Source: Cinnamomum chago
Lineage: Eukaryota > Streptophyta > Magnoliopsida > Laurales > Lauraceae
Length of the DNA: 64,000 bases
Reading direction: 5' to 3'
NCBI GenBank assembly: GCA_038049695.1
Contig: CP142457.1
Location: 25,496,501-25,560,500 of the forward strand
Below, piece after piece: positions 1 through 13,300 of this stretch. The position numbers and the translations under genes were made by a program. The notes under the pieces are model-generated. The model had not been told where the DNA came from and ran no database searches. It was given only the letters and a program-made list of their open reading frames with translations. Each line of letters opens with the position of its first letter. The stretch's first letter is position 1.

Positions 1-1659
1 TGTGGGATCTAAGCTGTTTTCATTCTTGATCCAAGTATATATGATCACATGGCTCCAATATCATGCCAGACTATTTATCAGGCTGTTTACTGCATCAAAC
101 AAAACGGACACTTGGAATTAAAGGTTACAAAAAAAGGAACTTGGACATTGGATGCTACTGGGGCCCAAATGATTGGTTGATAAACTAGGCATGCCTGATT
201 AAGTTTTGCAAACTAATGTTCAAAGTCTTATGGCCCTTTTGTTTTATATAATTGAATTCCTAGGAGTTTTAGTACTTCTATCTGTGGAGGTGGTAAAAAT
301 TGAAGAAACAAAGGGGAAGATCCAAAAATGACCATCAAATAGTCTCCCCTCTAATCGATGAATCAAGGGGAGATGGTATCTAACATACTCAACTGGCACA
401 TAGTGTCTTTGAGATATTGTCTGCTTCTCTTGTGGGACTTTAAAACTCACACAAGAGTTCATCTTTCCTCGCCCATCTGTACAAGCAAGTCAAGGTGCAA
501 ATTTCTCCCAGCTGTGAAATCAAAAGTGGGTATTTCTATAATTTAGATCACGAACAACAACAGATGGCTGATCCACACTCTCTCATGTTTCATGGGACCA
601 GTGACCCTCACATACTGCCCTGTTTTTCTGATGTGTCAAGTTGAAGCCATAAATTACCAAGTTGTGCTATAGCATGATTCTGTAAGTATATGTCAACAAG
701 AGCATGGGATAAACTCCATGAGTGGGGTCCATGCAAGTCCACATTTTCATGATACGAAAAATTGAAAGAATTTGGTCAATCATATGTGGACTTTTTACTG
801 AAAAATATGTGTATTCTGTAGATTGGAACATAAGGACCTGTTAAAACACATCAGTCGTAACAAAAAAAAAATTATACTATATTTAGGTTGTCTAAACGAG
901 GGTTTTTTTTTTTATAAATCACTAAAGAGGGATTCTTGTTGAAAGATATGTAGTTCAACTATAACTGGATAAAGATCTGATTCAAGGGATAAAATATTAA
1001 ATATTTCATATCATATTGTGATGATCTGATCTTCGATGAATGTGATGGTTTTTTAGGACAAATCAGATCCTAAAACAAATAATACAAAAAGAAAAAAACC
1101 AAAATCAAAGAAGATTTATATTCCATTGTCGTTATTCCTTCTTTCCAATCAGAAATCTCGTTTAGAAATAGAAAAAAAAAAAGAAGCAAAAAGCAAACAA
1201 AAGGAGTCTGGTTTAGCATAGTTCGTACCTTATTGGAGTGGGGGCTTGGCAACCAAGAGATGGCAAGGGTTGGAGGCTCGCTGGCTCAGGATTCTGAAAT
1301 ATTGGTTTTGGTGATGACACTGATACATAAATACATGCTACAGAGATGAGATGAAAGATAGAAAAACCCAAATCTTCAAAATCCAAAACTGCAAAACCCA
1401 CAGAGATTATACCTTGACGAGAAGTGAATCTCGGATTGATTGCAGTAGATCTCTTCTCCGGTGGTGTTCTGATCGGCAACGTCTTGGGCAAAACGAGGGA
1501 AAGAAACCGTAGTGGAAGCAGAGACCGAGAGAAACTGTAGAGAGGAGAAACTGTAGAGAGGAGCAAAAACGAGGAAAAGAAAAGATATATATATATATCT
1601 AGGGAGGAAAAACGAGGGAAAGAAAAGATTAATTTATAAATTTAGGGTTATGTAAATAT
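1..1659. other. no gene supported
   Basis: AT-rich sequence without a recognisable exon. The stretch 1213-1620 on the minus strand is CT-rich and resembles a plant 5' leader followed by a GT-type splice donor. An open frame of 117 codons runs through it, but it has no family resemblance that I recognise and no downstream exon can be joined to it. I therefore do not call it. Confidence 0.5.
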
Positions 1660-2756
1660 ACAATTTTTAATTTTTAGCAGCGCCACTTATGTTCGCCGCT
1701 ATAAATAACTTTTAACAAGGGCTACATTCTGTCCGCCACTAAAAGTGATTTTTACCCTAACAAATATTGGCTGATGTTAAAAGTTAGAAGGTAAAAAGCC
1801 AAAACTTTTCCGCCAAACGTTGGGGTTGTCGTTGAAACTTTTTTTTACCAGCAACTTTTGTTATGGTCGTCGCTATAAGTTAATAAAAAATTAAATTTTA
1901 GTGGGGCCAGCTTTGGCAGAGGGTTAGGAATAAATCAAAGTGTTGAAAACGGCAGAGGGTTGGGAATAAATCAAAGAGTTGAAAACGGTGTGCTTAGGTT
2001 ATTTTGGCCAAATTTTTTTTTTACTAAATGGGGCTTTGCGGACGCAAATCGTGCGTTGCCAATGGTGCAGATAAGAAGTCATAGCTTTCCCAATGCAGAC
2101 CTGTGCATCGCCAATAGGCAAAATAATTGTCAACTTATTTTCCACAACTTTTACCAACGCGGTCTTGTGTCGGTAAAAATAGCAGTTTTTTGTGACTTTT
2201 GCCAACGCAGTCCAAATATGCATCGGAAATAAGATTTTTACCAATGCAAATTTTTATTGCGTCGGTATATAGTGTCGGGAAAGGTTTTCCACAGCTTTTA
2301 CCAACGCGGTCTTACTTGCATCGGTAATTATAGCAATTCTCTAAGACTTTTGCCAACGCAAATTTTCACTGCGTCGGGAAAGATTAGTTTGTCATAGATG
2401 GGGCTTTGCGGACGTAACTCATGCGTCGACAATGGTGCGAATAAAAATTCAGAGCTTTCCCAATGCACACTTGTGCGTCGCCAATAGGCAAGATAATTGC
2501 CAACGCATTATTGCGTCGGCTTTAGAAAAACACGCGTGGGCAAAACTTTCCCTGTCTTTTGGTGGGATTTTTTTGTTGGCGCCAATATGGTTACCACAGC
2601 TTTTGCCAATGCGGTTTTGCTTGCGTTGGTAAAAGTAGCAATTTCTGTGACTTTTGCCAACGCAGTCCAAATATGCGTTGGAAATAAGACTTTTGCCGAC
2701 GCAAATTTTCACTGCGTCGGCAAATAGTATCGGGAAAAGTGCAGTTTGTTGTAGTG
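1660..2756. mobile_element. CACTA (EnSpm) transposon, right end and subterminal repeats
   Basis: The stretch ends at 2756 in TTGTTGTAGTG, the complement of the CACTACAA terminus that defines plant CACTA elements. Inward from it lie many degenerate subterminal motifs built on GCGTCGGCAAAAG and its inverse, as expected for the transposase-binding region. A second type of subterminal motif (CCGCCGCTA-like) fills 1670-1900, so two related termini may be nested. No left terminus of the same type and no transposase frame is visible, so this is a truncated or non-autonomous copy. Confidence 0.65.
2031..2745. repeat. 370-bp tandem duplication in CACTA subterminal region
   Basis: The block starting GGGCTTTGCGGACG at 2031 recurs at 2401. 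Both copies carry the same order of sub-motifs: a CTTTCCCAATGCA block, CGCCAATAGGCAA, then CACAGCTTTTACCAACGCG-like and GCAAATTTTCACTGCGTCGG blocks. The copies have diverged by scattered substitutions, many of them C/T or G/A. Confidence 0.75.
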
Positions 2757-3419
2757 TGGCCTCAACCCCATATGAGGCCTTTTTAGGATCGTGCGGCAAG
2801 ATTGGGTTGAAACCCCATGAGCCAAAGCAGATAATATCATGTAGATAGTGGGCCCTTATCGTTACATCCCTATCTTCAGTTATATCCAATTTTCATTCAA
2901 AAATCCCCAATAAACTATCATCTTCTATTCAATGCAGTCTCGATAATGGTTCCAAAGCCCCCTCAATTAAAGTGGAGTGTATGAGGCATTTATGGTGGTA
3001 GTCGGTTGTAGACTAACTTTTTTTATTTGAGTTTATTTTCAAGATTTTATACACTTGAATCAGGGTCACTTGAAAATGGGGTCCACCTCGTGTTTCCTTA
3101 CAATTAGTTATTATATAGTTTCAAATAATTAATGGTTGCACTAACTCTTTTTTTTTTTTTTTTTTCAATCATAGATGTGTTGAAACGACATGTTTTTGTT
3201 TTGTCTTCTGGGTTTTGGTGCCTATTATGTCTCTTGCATTAGCATCATACTAGAAGTTTGTTGTAAGAAGTTTGTCAAACCTATTCAGTGAGTTTTATGG
3301 ACTTCAAGAACAAATCTTGATAAGAACTCACAAAGTTGACCTTAGATAGTTGGGAGGTAAGGATTATGATGATCTTGCATTAAAAAAGCAACAGATATTG
3401 ACATTTGGAAGTTCCTCAG
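2757..3419. other. no gene seen; probably upstream intron of the helicase gene
   Basis: Low-complexity T-rich stretches and AT-rich sequence. The helicase exon at 3420 begins mid-protein, so this stretch is likely part of an intron whose 5' exon lies left of the window. I searched for the Walker A, Ia and Ib helicase motifs here and did not find them. Confidence 0.5.
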
Positions 3420-6243
3420 GTGGTGGATGAAACAGACCGGTTACTTCGAGAGGCTTATCAATCTTGGCTTCCCACGGTGCTTCATATGACTCATTCAAGT
3501 GAGCAAGGAATGTATGCACATGAACGAAGACTGTGTCGTTCTATGCTGGGATCTTTGAACACCATAAGGAGATTGTAAGCTCTAATGTTCTAATTCCATT
3601 CTGGTCTTAGCATTCTTGATAGCCTTGGTCACTTCCTTTTAATTTTGCTTTTATTTCTCTTTTGCAGTGGTGTCGAACGAGGGTTTAAGGGTAAAACTCA
3701 CCCAAGGCTGGTTAAGATGATTCTATCAGCCACACTAACCCAAGATCCTAGCAAGCTTTCCCAACTCGATCTACATCATCCTTTGTTCTTGACAACAGGT
3801 GCCAGACGTTACCGGCTGCCTGAAAAGCTAGAATCCTACCAATTGGTATGTTCTCTCTCTCTCTCTCTCTCTTACCAATTAGTATGTTCTCTCTCTCTGT
3901 CTCTCAACTAAAATTTAAATCTAAGGTGTTACTTGGCTCAATCATCTTAAAACATATTTTCAGAATTGGAAAGATCTAACATCTAGCTAGTCCTGTTGGT
4001 CTGCTGGGTTATGTTATATGGACTGTGTCATTGCAGTCAAGGTATTCTCAATTAAAAAAAAAAAAGAGAGTACATAACTATGGGGGACTGTGGCATTGCA
4101 GTTATGGTATTCTCAATTAAAAAAAAAGAGAGTACATAACTATGGGACATTTGGTAGATTAATCTTCTGCATTTCATCTCTCATCCAAAAATATCCAAAT
4201 ATACAGATATCAATATATTCTCCTATGGGATGCCCGATCTGGACGTTAAAGAGGCAGAGGGCCCCATCAATAAACTGGGACACCCTTCTGAATCTCACAA
4301 CACTAACCGTGATGACATCACCTGTACATATACATATAGATATATGTATACATATACGTATAATGTATGAGAAATTCTAAAAAACGCCCCCTTCAAAAAG
4401 GGGCATTTTTGCCCCATCCAATGTCTGATGAGAGGATGTTTTCTATGGAAACTTTTTCCCATTTATTAACTTGCCCTACTTTTTCTCCTCTTTAATTGCA
4501 ACAACAATTCCCCATGACTTAGAAGTAAACATCCATAAGAGAGGAAGTGGGGCCTTGCCATGAGGGCTGAGTCTAAGCGTCTAAAGTGGGGCCTTTTATA
4601 AACAATCTTGTGATACTTGGTCATCACAGCTGCGTCATGTGGGTCCAACTATTTGTATTTGGAAATTAGAAGGTGTGTGATTTCAATGCACGAGTAATAA
4701 ATAGGATGGTTATCTTTTTGCTAAGAATTAGGATAAGTTTGTTATAAGGAGAATAAGGCATTAGATATGATACGATTATCATGAATCTTAATTGAAACAT
4801 TAAATGCTGACAAATAGGAAACCAACGTGTGAGTTGTTAAAAGCATTCTTTCTTGGTAAATAGAGTTGTTATAGAAGCACATTTAATAGCCATAAACATA
4901 GGTGTTACAAAAACTCCACCTAATTCATCTCATTAATTGTAGCTATCTCGTATTGGTTGAATGAAGGGGCGTTTTCCCTCTCTAAAATGCCCGGGCATTG
5001 GGCAAGGCTCTCCTAAGCTTAAGCTTAGGATAAAATTCCGTAAGCTCACGCTTGTGGGGCCCACCCTTGGTCCATCCAAATGGACCAAACACACGACCCC
5101 CCCTGAATTGCACATATCCACCAACTTTCGATTGGATCCGAATTTACTGGACCATTGGATCGATTGTATACTGATCCGAATAGACTGTTGACCATTAAAC
5201 TTTTGGGGCCCAGATGAAGATGATAGAGACCATGGTTGAGACTGAATTTTTGCAAATAGGAGGGTCCCAGGGAGTCCTTGAAATCCCCTTATCCCCACCC
5301 CCATGTGGGCCCCACCACACAATTGAGCTTACCTTAAGTTACCTTATCCTAAGCTTCAGCTTAGGAGAGCTGGCTCTAAACAACGCCCGGGCATTTTTTA
5401 GAGAAAAACGCCCCTCCTAGTTTGGCCCATTGGGATGCATGATGATCATGAAAATCCATTGGATGGAAAGATCCATATGAGGCCTACCTACATGCAAAAC
5501 CTTGAGCCCATAAGATCACACTAACCTTATGATCCATGGCCCTAAAAGTTAAGGGTTTAGAGGCATCATTTTATTATGATTTCAATCCAACGGTGAGGAA
5601 AGTTGGATGAATGTCAAACTTGGACTTGTGACTATTCATTGGGGGGTAGTGTGTGTGAAAAGACTTTATTGACACAACATGGGCCCTATGACCAAAAAAA
5701 GAGAGGCTCATAAAGGGGTGTTTTTAAAGTGGGGCGTTTCTTAGAATTTCCCATGATGGTATTTACATCTCTTAATTAATGTTATATATGTCCCCACTTA
5801 AAATCTAAAGGTGAGATTACATGCTTTTAAGGGGCATTCTATAGAACTTATGGGTGGACCCACTTAGGAAAAATTCCAATCAAAATATTATTTTTTATTG
5901 GCGCTTGCAAAATCTCGCTTTAATAAGAGTTGGGCCCACCGTCTATTTGAGCACAATGGAAAACTTGAGATTTTCATAATTAGATAGTGTGCCCAACTCC
6001 TATTGGAATGATTATTGGTGATGGCAAGAGAAAGAGCCATATATTTTTATTAGTTTTGATATTTCAAAGTGGGTCCTACTTAGGATGGTCACAGAGTTCC
6101 CATTAATTTCAGATTCTTAGATTGTAGTGTATCCTTATTAATTGTGCAACTACTTTTAGTTTGTAGTTATTGCTAGGTTGAATAGCAATAAATTAATCAT
6201 CATGTCCATTGGATGTTTTAGAAGGGGAATTTTGTAGAATTCC

Positions 6244-6286
<43 letters not shown>

Positions 6287-7285
6287 GAGAGCTCACACAA
6301 GCTGCAGCCCAGCTTATTACAAGCTGGAGCCTCATAAGCACCGTTGGGCCTCACCTGGGCCTCACACGCTCCAGCTTGTAATAAGCTGGGCTGCAGCTTG
6401 TGTGAGCTCTCCTATATATATATATTATATATATATATATATATATGGGAGATGCTCCTATGAGAGATATTTCTCACCTTATATGAGAGATGTGAGTGGG
6501 GGCCCTCACATTTAAGTTATTGGCATTGGATATGGATGTGAGGGCCCTAGATGCTCCTCACATCGATATCCAATGCCAACAACTTAAATATGAGGGCCCC
6601 CACCCCTATCTCTCATAGGAGCATCCACACAAATGAATAGTCACAAGCTCAAATTTCACACCCATCCAACTTTTCTTCACCATTGGATTGAGATCATAAT
6701 AAAACGATACCTCTAAACCACGAAAGTCTAGGGCCATGGATTTAAAGGCTAGGATGTTCTTATGGTATCAAGACTTGCATGATCCTTTAGAGTTTTCCCC
6801 GCCCCCTCTCCTGGCTGGTGCTTGCTAGACCTGACGCCCTTCTAGAGTGGGGGCACATGCATGAAATCATGCATCGCCCAGGGGGGTATTTTTCTATTAA
6901 AAGACTCCCAAGCACAGTCTAGGGCTATAGATATATAGGAGTTATCAAGTGCCTCTGGTATGCATCTTGCGCACCGGGGGTGGGGCTCGCTCGATGGTCC
7001 ATCTGAATGGTCTGCACACACTACCCCCTTGAATTTCACATGGGGCCCACCTTTGCATCCATTTGTGATGTATTGTACACCATTGGTGGATCAACTGCAC
7101 ACCCATCCAAATGGACTGTACACCGTTAAACTTGTGGGGCCCAGATGGAGGTGATGATGATAAGGGATGGGGCTGGTTTTTTATAGAGATGAAGGGCTAG
7201 GGGAGATCTTTCAATCCCCCAGGTCTTAATCTGTGCGGGGCTCCATGAGGGCCCCACATTGAAGTGCGCACATGGGCACTGGATT

Positions 7286-7360
<75 letters not shown>

Positions 7361-10300
7361 TTGTAATATGGTTGTCTTTATGTTCTGAAAGGAAACTGTT
7401 TAAGCTTAGACAACTGGTCCATGTAATTCTGGGGCTCATTTTACATCTTTGTAGCCTGCCATTAACACATTCAACTTCTTTGGTGAGTGAGAGAGACAAC
7501 AAAGTAAGAGGAGAGTGAAAAAGCTGTTGTTAGTTCTCTCTTTGGTTACTATATATTCATGTATGTTTGTTCCTGAATGGTTGGGTCTAACAGTTTTTAG
7601 AACATGGTTTTAATAAAGCTGTTTTAGGAAAAGAAAAGAGGTCAATTACTAAGGTGCTTTTTAGCAAGTCTACTTTTGGATCTATATTACTTAGAATTGA
7701 TTCAAATAGATTTGTGAGTTTAGACTTAGAATTAGTTCAAATAGATGTTTGAGTTCTTTAGACTGTTTGGTAAAGTTTTTGTGAATGTCTAATTCAACCA
7801 ACTTTAAGACCTTTTGCTTCTTTTTGAAAAAGTTACAAGTTACAAAAATGGAGAGAATCACCTCAATGTCTAAAGGCTGTAGACCTTTTCTTTTTCTTTT
7901 TTAAAAGTTTGCTCTTACGACTCTTAATCATATGACAATTTTGCACATATAACACTAGACTTTCCATCTAACCTCTTTCTCTTTGTGAGAAACTCTAGGA
8001 GAGCTCTTCTGATCCGGTACCCTTTCTGAAGGCTTCAGTGCGATCTCCTTTAGGCCGATCTGATATCGTTTCTTTCTCTCTCCAACCCTCTTTTTCTTGC
8101 TTTTCATGTTTTTTCTCTTTGGTTTTGTGGAGTATTAGGGCATTTAGTCCTATGACACACTTGGGCACTGTTTGGTTGGGTTGCCCTGCAATTGGTTTAC
8201 ATGTCTTAAGAACTGGATGCTAACATGATTAATAGTACGTGGCTTTGGAAACAAGTTAGAAATCGGTTAGAACAAAATACTCAATGGCAGGCCCCAGTTC
8301 TGTTCAGCGGAGGCTAACATGATTACTAGTCTTCTGGCAAAATTGAAAGCTGCACAGTTGCAAAATTTAGTCAGGCTTTACCACCTCATATTCATGTGCA
8401 CTACACACGACAGTTGCAGGTTCAGGCAAGGAATGACCCCTATTTTTGTTCAAGTCTTCAGCAGGCTGCATGTCAGGATGCATCCCCAGTCAAATATTAT
8501 GAGCTCAATGCAATGCATTAGAGCATTTGGATTTTGGCTGTGATGCTAATCAGTTTGGTAGGTTTTAGTCAACTTTTTCTTCTTTATAGGTCTTATAAAA
8601 AAAGAAATGAACTATGATGCCCAGATACGGATACGGATATGGATACGGACACTGATACGGGGATTGGGGATACGACTCCACTTTTTAAAATCTAGGACAC
8701 GGATACGGATGCAAGTGTCCTAATTTTTTCTTTAGATCACTTTTGATTTGAATCAATGAAATTATCATTGTCTTTGTCCCTTTCTAGCATTTTTTATGGT
8801 GAGAAGTAAAAATATGTAAAGAACTATATGAAAAATAAAGGACTTTATAAGTAGGAAATGTTAAACTTGTTCCCTAGATATATTGGTGCAGTATTAGGTA
8901 CCAATACAAGTGTGGTATCAGTCCGACACAGATATGTTGAGCTTGTACAAGCATCTGGGTATCATAGGAAATGAAGCCTTCTGGATGAGTTGTACATGTG
9001 AGCATTTCTGATCCAAATTCATTAATCTATCTCAAATGCATTGTGTTTGAATTGTTGTAGAATTTCTTTTTCGGCAAATCCATTGACTCATAGGTTCAAA
9101 TTCGAAATCAAACTCATGGGTTCAACTTTGAAATCAAATCCCACTGACAGGAAACTTGTAATGGATGGTCTAGATTGGCCCCATGAGCTCAAGGTAGAAA
9201 AAACGATCACTAATTAGATGGATGTGGAAATCAAATTTATAAGAAATTATTGTTTTAAGAGAAGACAATAAATGCTCCTATAATAATCTCTTATTTGTAT
9301 GTTTCCCAAAGAAGCCTTTTCAATTAGATCTAATCGAATCAAATATACTCTGTGTCCTACCAAATGGTCCATTTGTAGAAGGGTTTAATTGAAACAACTA
9401 AATTTCAAACAGACCAGACTCGCCAAACAGGCCCTAAATGTGGTTGGTTTTAATCATTATTGAAAACTGTTCTCATTTATGCCTTTTGTATTCTGTATGG
9501 CACATACTTGACGCAGAACGGGCCATAAGTGGTCCCGTCCAAGCAGTTTAAAATTATTTTATTTATTTTTATTATTAGTAGTTTCTTAATTTTATCCTAA
9601 TTAGGATTAGGACTCCAGTTTAATTACTTTCCTTGTTTAGACTGATTTCTTAGGCTTAAGTTTTTTTTTATCCTATATATATGGCTTTGTAGGGATGGAA
9701 TTCTCAGACTTGATTATTGAATAGAATTGTGGGTTTTCCCTAGAGAGGTGCGTCCTCGTGTTGTTGAAGTCTCCGTTGAGACGATTTCAAGTGTCTTTTG
9801 ACACTTGCTTCGGCACCTACGCAAGCCCTAGCCCTAGGGCCTGCATCAATACTTTACTGGTCTTTTCCCAGTTTTGGAAGTGAAAACATTGAAACCTACT
9901 CTTTGCATGTGCATGTATGTGTATGTTTATACCGTTTGGTCCTACTATAACTGAATACAGCTATTAGTCTGATTCACCAATCACCACACTGATACTAAAT
10001 TGTTTACCAAATCCCATCTTTACCCTGATTTATAAATTAGATGTTTACTGCAGGATTCGCAAGTTCATACTATCAATTTCTGAAGGACTTCTAAGATTAA
10101 CATTAGATATATGTTTTGTTGTTTGGCTTCTTTGCAGATATGTGAATCAAAGCTTAAACCATTGTATTTGGCTGCTCTCTTACAAGATATAGGAGGGGAG
10201 AAGTGTATAGTTTTTACATCGTCCGTTGATTCAACTCATAGGCTCAGCACTTTATTGAATTCCTTTGATGGGTTGCCATTTAAAATCAGTGAATACTCAG

Positions 10301-13300
10301 GCCTTCAGCGTCAGTCCATCCGAAGGTAAATTACAAATAATAATTTAAACATGCATCGGCACATATTACTTGTACTTGTTGAAAAAAAATCCAGTTAGCT
10401 ATCTTTTTCTACTACTACAAATTTGTGTGACAAGTGTGTCCAGTAATCCGTTTTATGCTGTTTTTATATTATTGTTTATGGAGACTGCCTTGTTTTAACT
10501 TCAAAAATTACATTTCAGAAGACCCAATGCATTTGCATTGATAATGGAACTGCCTTGTGTCAACTTCAAAATTTACATTTCATAAAACCCAATGCATCTG
10601 CTTGCTTAGTAGTTTGAAGTGATACTTTAAAGTTGGAAGACCCATGGATCGATCTCTGGTCATGTGTGTGAAACTAAGGTGCCAACACTACTCAACCATC
10701 AAACCAAAAAACCCTTATTTTTTCTTTTTTTTTGGCAAATGAAGAAACCTAATCACGTTATGATATCAATTTAACCTAATCATAACCTTGAGATATTACC
10801 GTCTCAGTCTAACTCAATCACAATCTTGAGAGATTATCTTCTCATTAATATCCCAATATATCTGAGCATATCCTAGAATATCTAACCACCATCACCATCT
10901 TAATATGTAATGTTCTCTATCACCCACCAGCTATTGCATTGCCCTTTTAAGAAAGGATTTTATAATTCCTTACATTGAATATAACCCTTGATCTTTCAAA
11001 ATTAACGGCTGATTTTGCTGGAAAAATGCCTATGGCGTTATACTGGTGGTTGGCACCTATCTGTGGAGCCCATCACCGTTGCATCACACTCATTTAGTGC
11101 GTGTCAGAGCTGGTGGCTCACTACATCAGATCTATCATGATCTTCTCTAGAAGCATATGCTATAGAATCATGTGCTAAAGCCAAGACTATTACCGGTTTG
11201 ATAGGATCTAAGCCAACTACGGCTCTCGTACCATGAAAACTTTAGAGATTACATTTCATAAACCTTCAATGTAATTTGCATTGATAATAGCTGATTACTA
11301 ATAGCACATGCATAGGAGATAAATCAAGAAACTTAATCTGATCAACTTTTTTAAAATGGTGATGACGAGTTAACCTAGTCACAATCTTTAGAAATTATCC
11401 AAACAGATCCTAACATAACTAACAACCACAACCACAACCTTCCTAATATGTAACATTGTACATCTTGTTCTGACAGAAAATGTTATAATGCAGCAAAACA
11501 TTGAAGGCCTTTCGGGCGGGGGAAATACAGGTACTTGTTTCTTCAGATGCGATGACTCGTGGGATGGATGTTGAAGGGGTGAGCAATGTCATCAATTATG
11601 ATATGCCTGCCTATATTAAGACATATATTCACCGTGTGGGCCGTACTGCAAGGGCAGGCCGAACTGGCCGTTGCTTCACTATCCTGCGGAAAGATGAGGT
11701 ATTGCAATATATTTGATTTAAAAAAAATTTAGGTAACAATAAAAAAAAAGAAACTATATTTCCTTCACTATCCTGTGGGCCACTTTGGTTGACTAACACA
11801 GCTTTTTCCTCATATTGTTCTTGTTCTCTTTTAAATTATGTAATATCAAGGTCATACCATTTTTGCACCTAAGCCCCGTGTTTCCTCCTCTCGTTTCTTC
11901 TTTCCGTTTTTCCTTTCCCTTTCATCCTTGTTGTGCCCACCTACTTGTGACATCTATGGTATCGAGGCACTAGGGTCTACTGCAGGTTGCTAGGCACTAG
12001 GGGCCTATTCGTGGTAGTCGCCATACTTTGAAGGCTTGTTTGCTGAAGTCGCCAGGACGGTAGGCCCTCGTGCCTTTCTTCTTTGTTCACCAGGATGCTT
12101 TCAGACTCCAATCTAATATCATGTTCAGTATTAGGTATTGTTATATGGGCGGGCACCATACTAGTTGGTGGATGACCTATTGTACCATGGAGGTATACCC
12201 ATAATTATTATTTTCTTTCTTAAGATTTTTGACATGATTTGATTACATTAGAATATATTGTATCCAAATGAGTTGTAAAATGGGCTTGAATAAGGAAAGT
12301 AACAAATTCAAACATGAAGAGTAGTTTCCCACTGTAGTTAACTCATTTGATCTCTTCCGCTATTTTTCTTCTTCGCCACCGGGTCCTGGAAGACGGTAGG
12401 AAGGTAAAAGTCCGTGCTATAGTTAAATTCTTTTGTCATGGTACAAACAGATAATAAACTCGAAAGCAAATGAAGGAATATGAATTGACAGAAGGTAAAG
12501 TCGAGGAAGAAGAAACTATTTAATATGCACAGGTATTTGTATTTAATAAAAAAAATGAAACCATTGCTCTTACTAGTCATAGGGATGGCCGCCCCAGAAT
12601 TTTATGATCCAGTTGGAAGTGGGAGACTGTGGTGGCAGGATTGGCTATTGCAGTAGCACCTGGGTGTTGTGCAGTGGAGTTATTGTTTAGAAATGCCTTT
12701 GGAGCAGCCAACTGTTGAGTTCTTGATGCGAGCATAGAATAGGGGTCCACAATTGTGTTACAAAACATTTGGTGTTAGAATAGTAATCTTGGATTTGTGT
12801 TAGTAATCTTAGGAGGCTATTGGATTTGATTGTGATGTTTCTTTTGAATCTTCGGCTTTGATGATCTTATCTGTATGCTCACAATATGAGTTTTCTCCAG
12901 TGAATTATTATAATTGATTTCTGAAACTATTCTCTTCATTTAATGGTATCAGAACCAATCCATGATCTCAATGGTCAGCAAAGTTGAGAACCCTTCTAGT
13001 TTGATCTCAGCTCCTCCATTAAGAGGTGACCCAGGGGCTTTATCTATTTTGCTAGTATTCTGTTCACACTGATCAGTTTTCGGTCATTGTGATATAAGTC
13101 TCTGATCAGCCATCATTTCTCATATCATGCCCTGCTGACGAGCCTACTTGTTTCCCTGCAAGCCATCTCTGTGATTGTAGCAACTGTCTTTGCCAACCAG
13201 GTTCACATCTCTTTCATCTACCTTAATGTTTCCAACTGAGTTTGCACAGCCCAACCTATGCTGCTGGTTTTCTTGACCGGTTCCGGTCTGCTCAACAACA

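Noticed and set aside
1..180. Possible 3' end of a coding frame reading SCQTIYQAVYCIKQNGHLEL
   Set aside because: Short, no recognised family, and no upstream sequence available to test it.
1213..1566. Minus-strand open frame of 117 codons
   Set aside because: It lies in a CT-rich leader-like stretch, has no recognisable domain and cannot be joined to further exons.
8165..9435. hAT-like element with GGGCACTGTTTGG / CCAAACAGGCCC ends
   Set aside because: The termini are only partly inverse and no 8-bp target duplication was found; mentioned under the coding fragment but not called.
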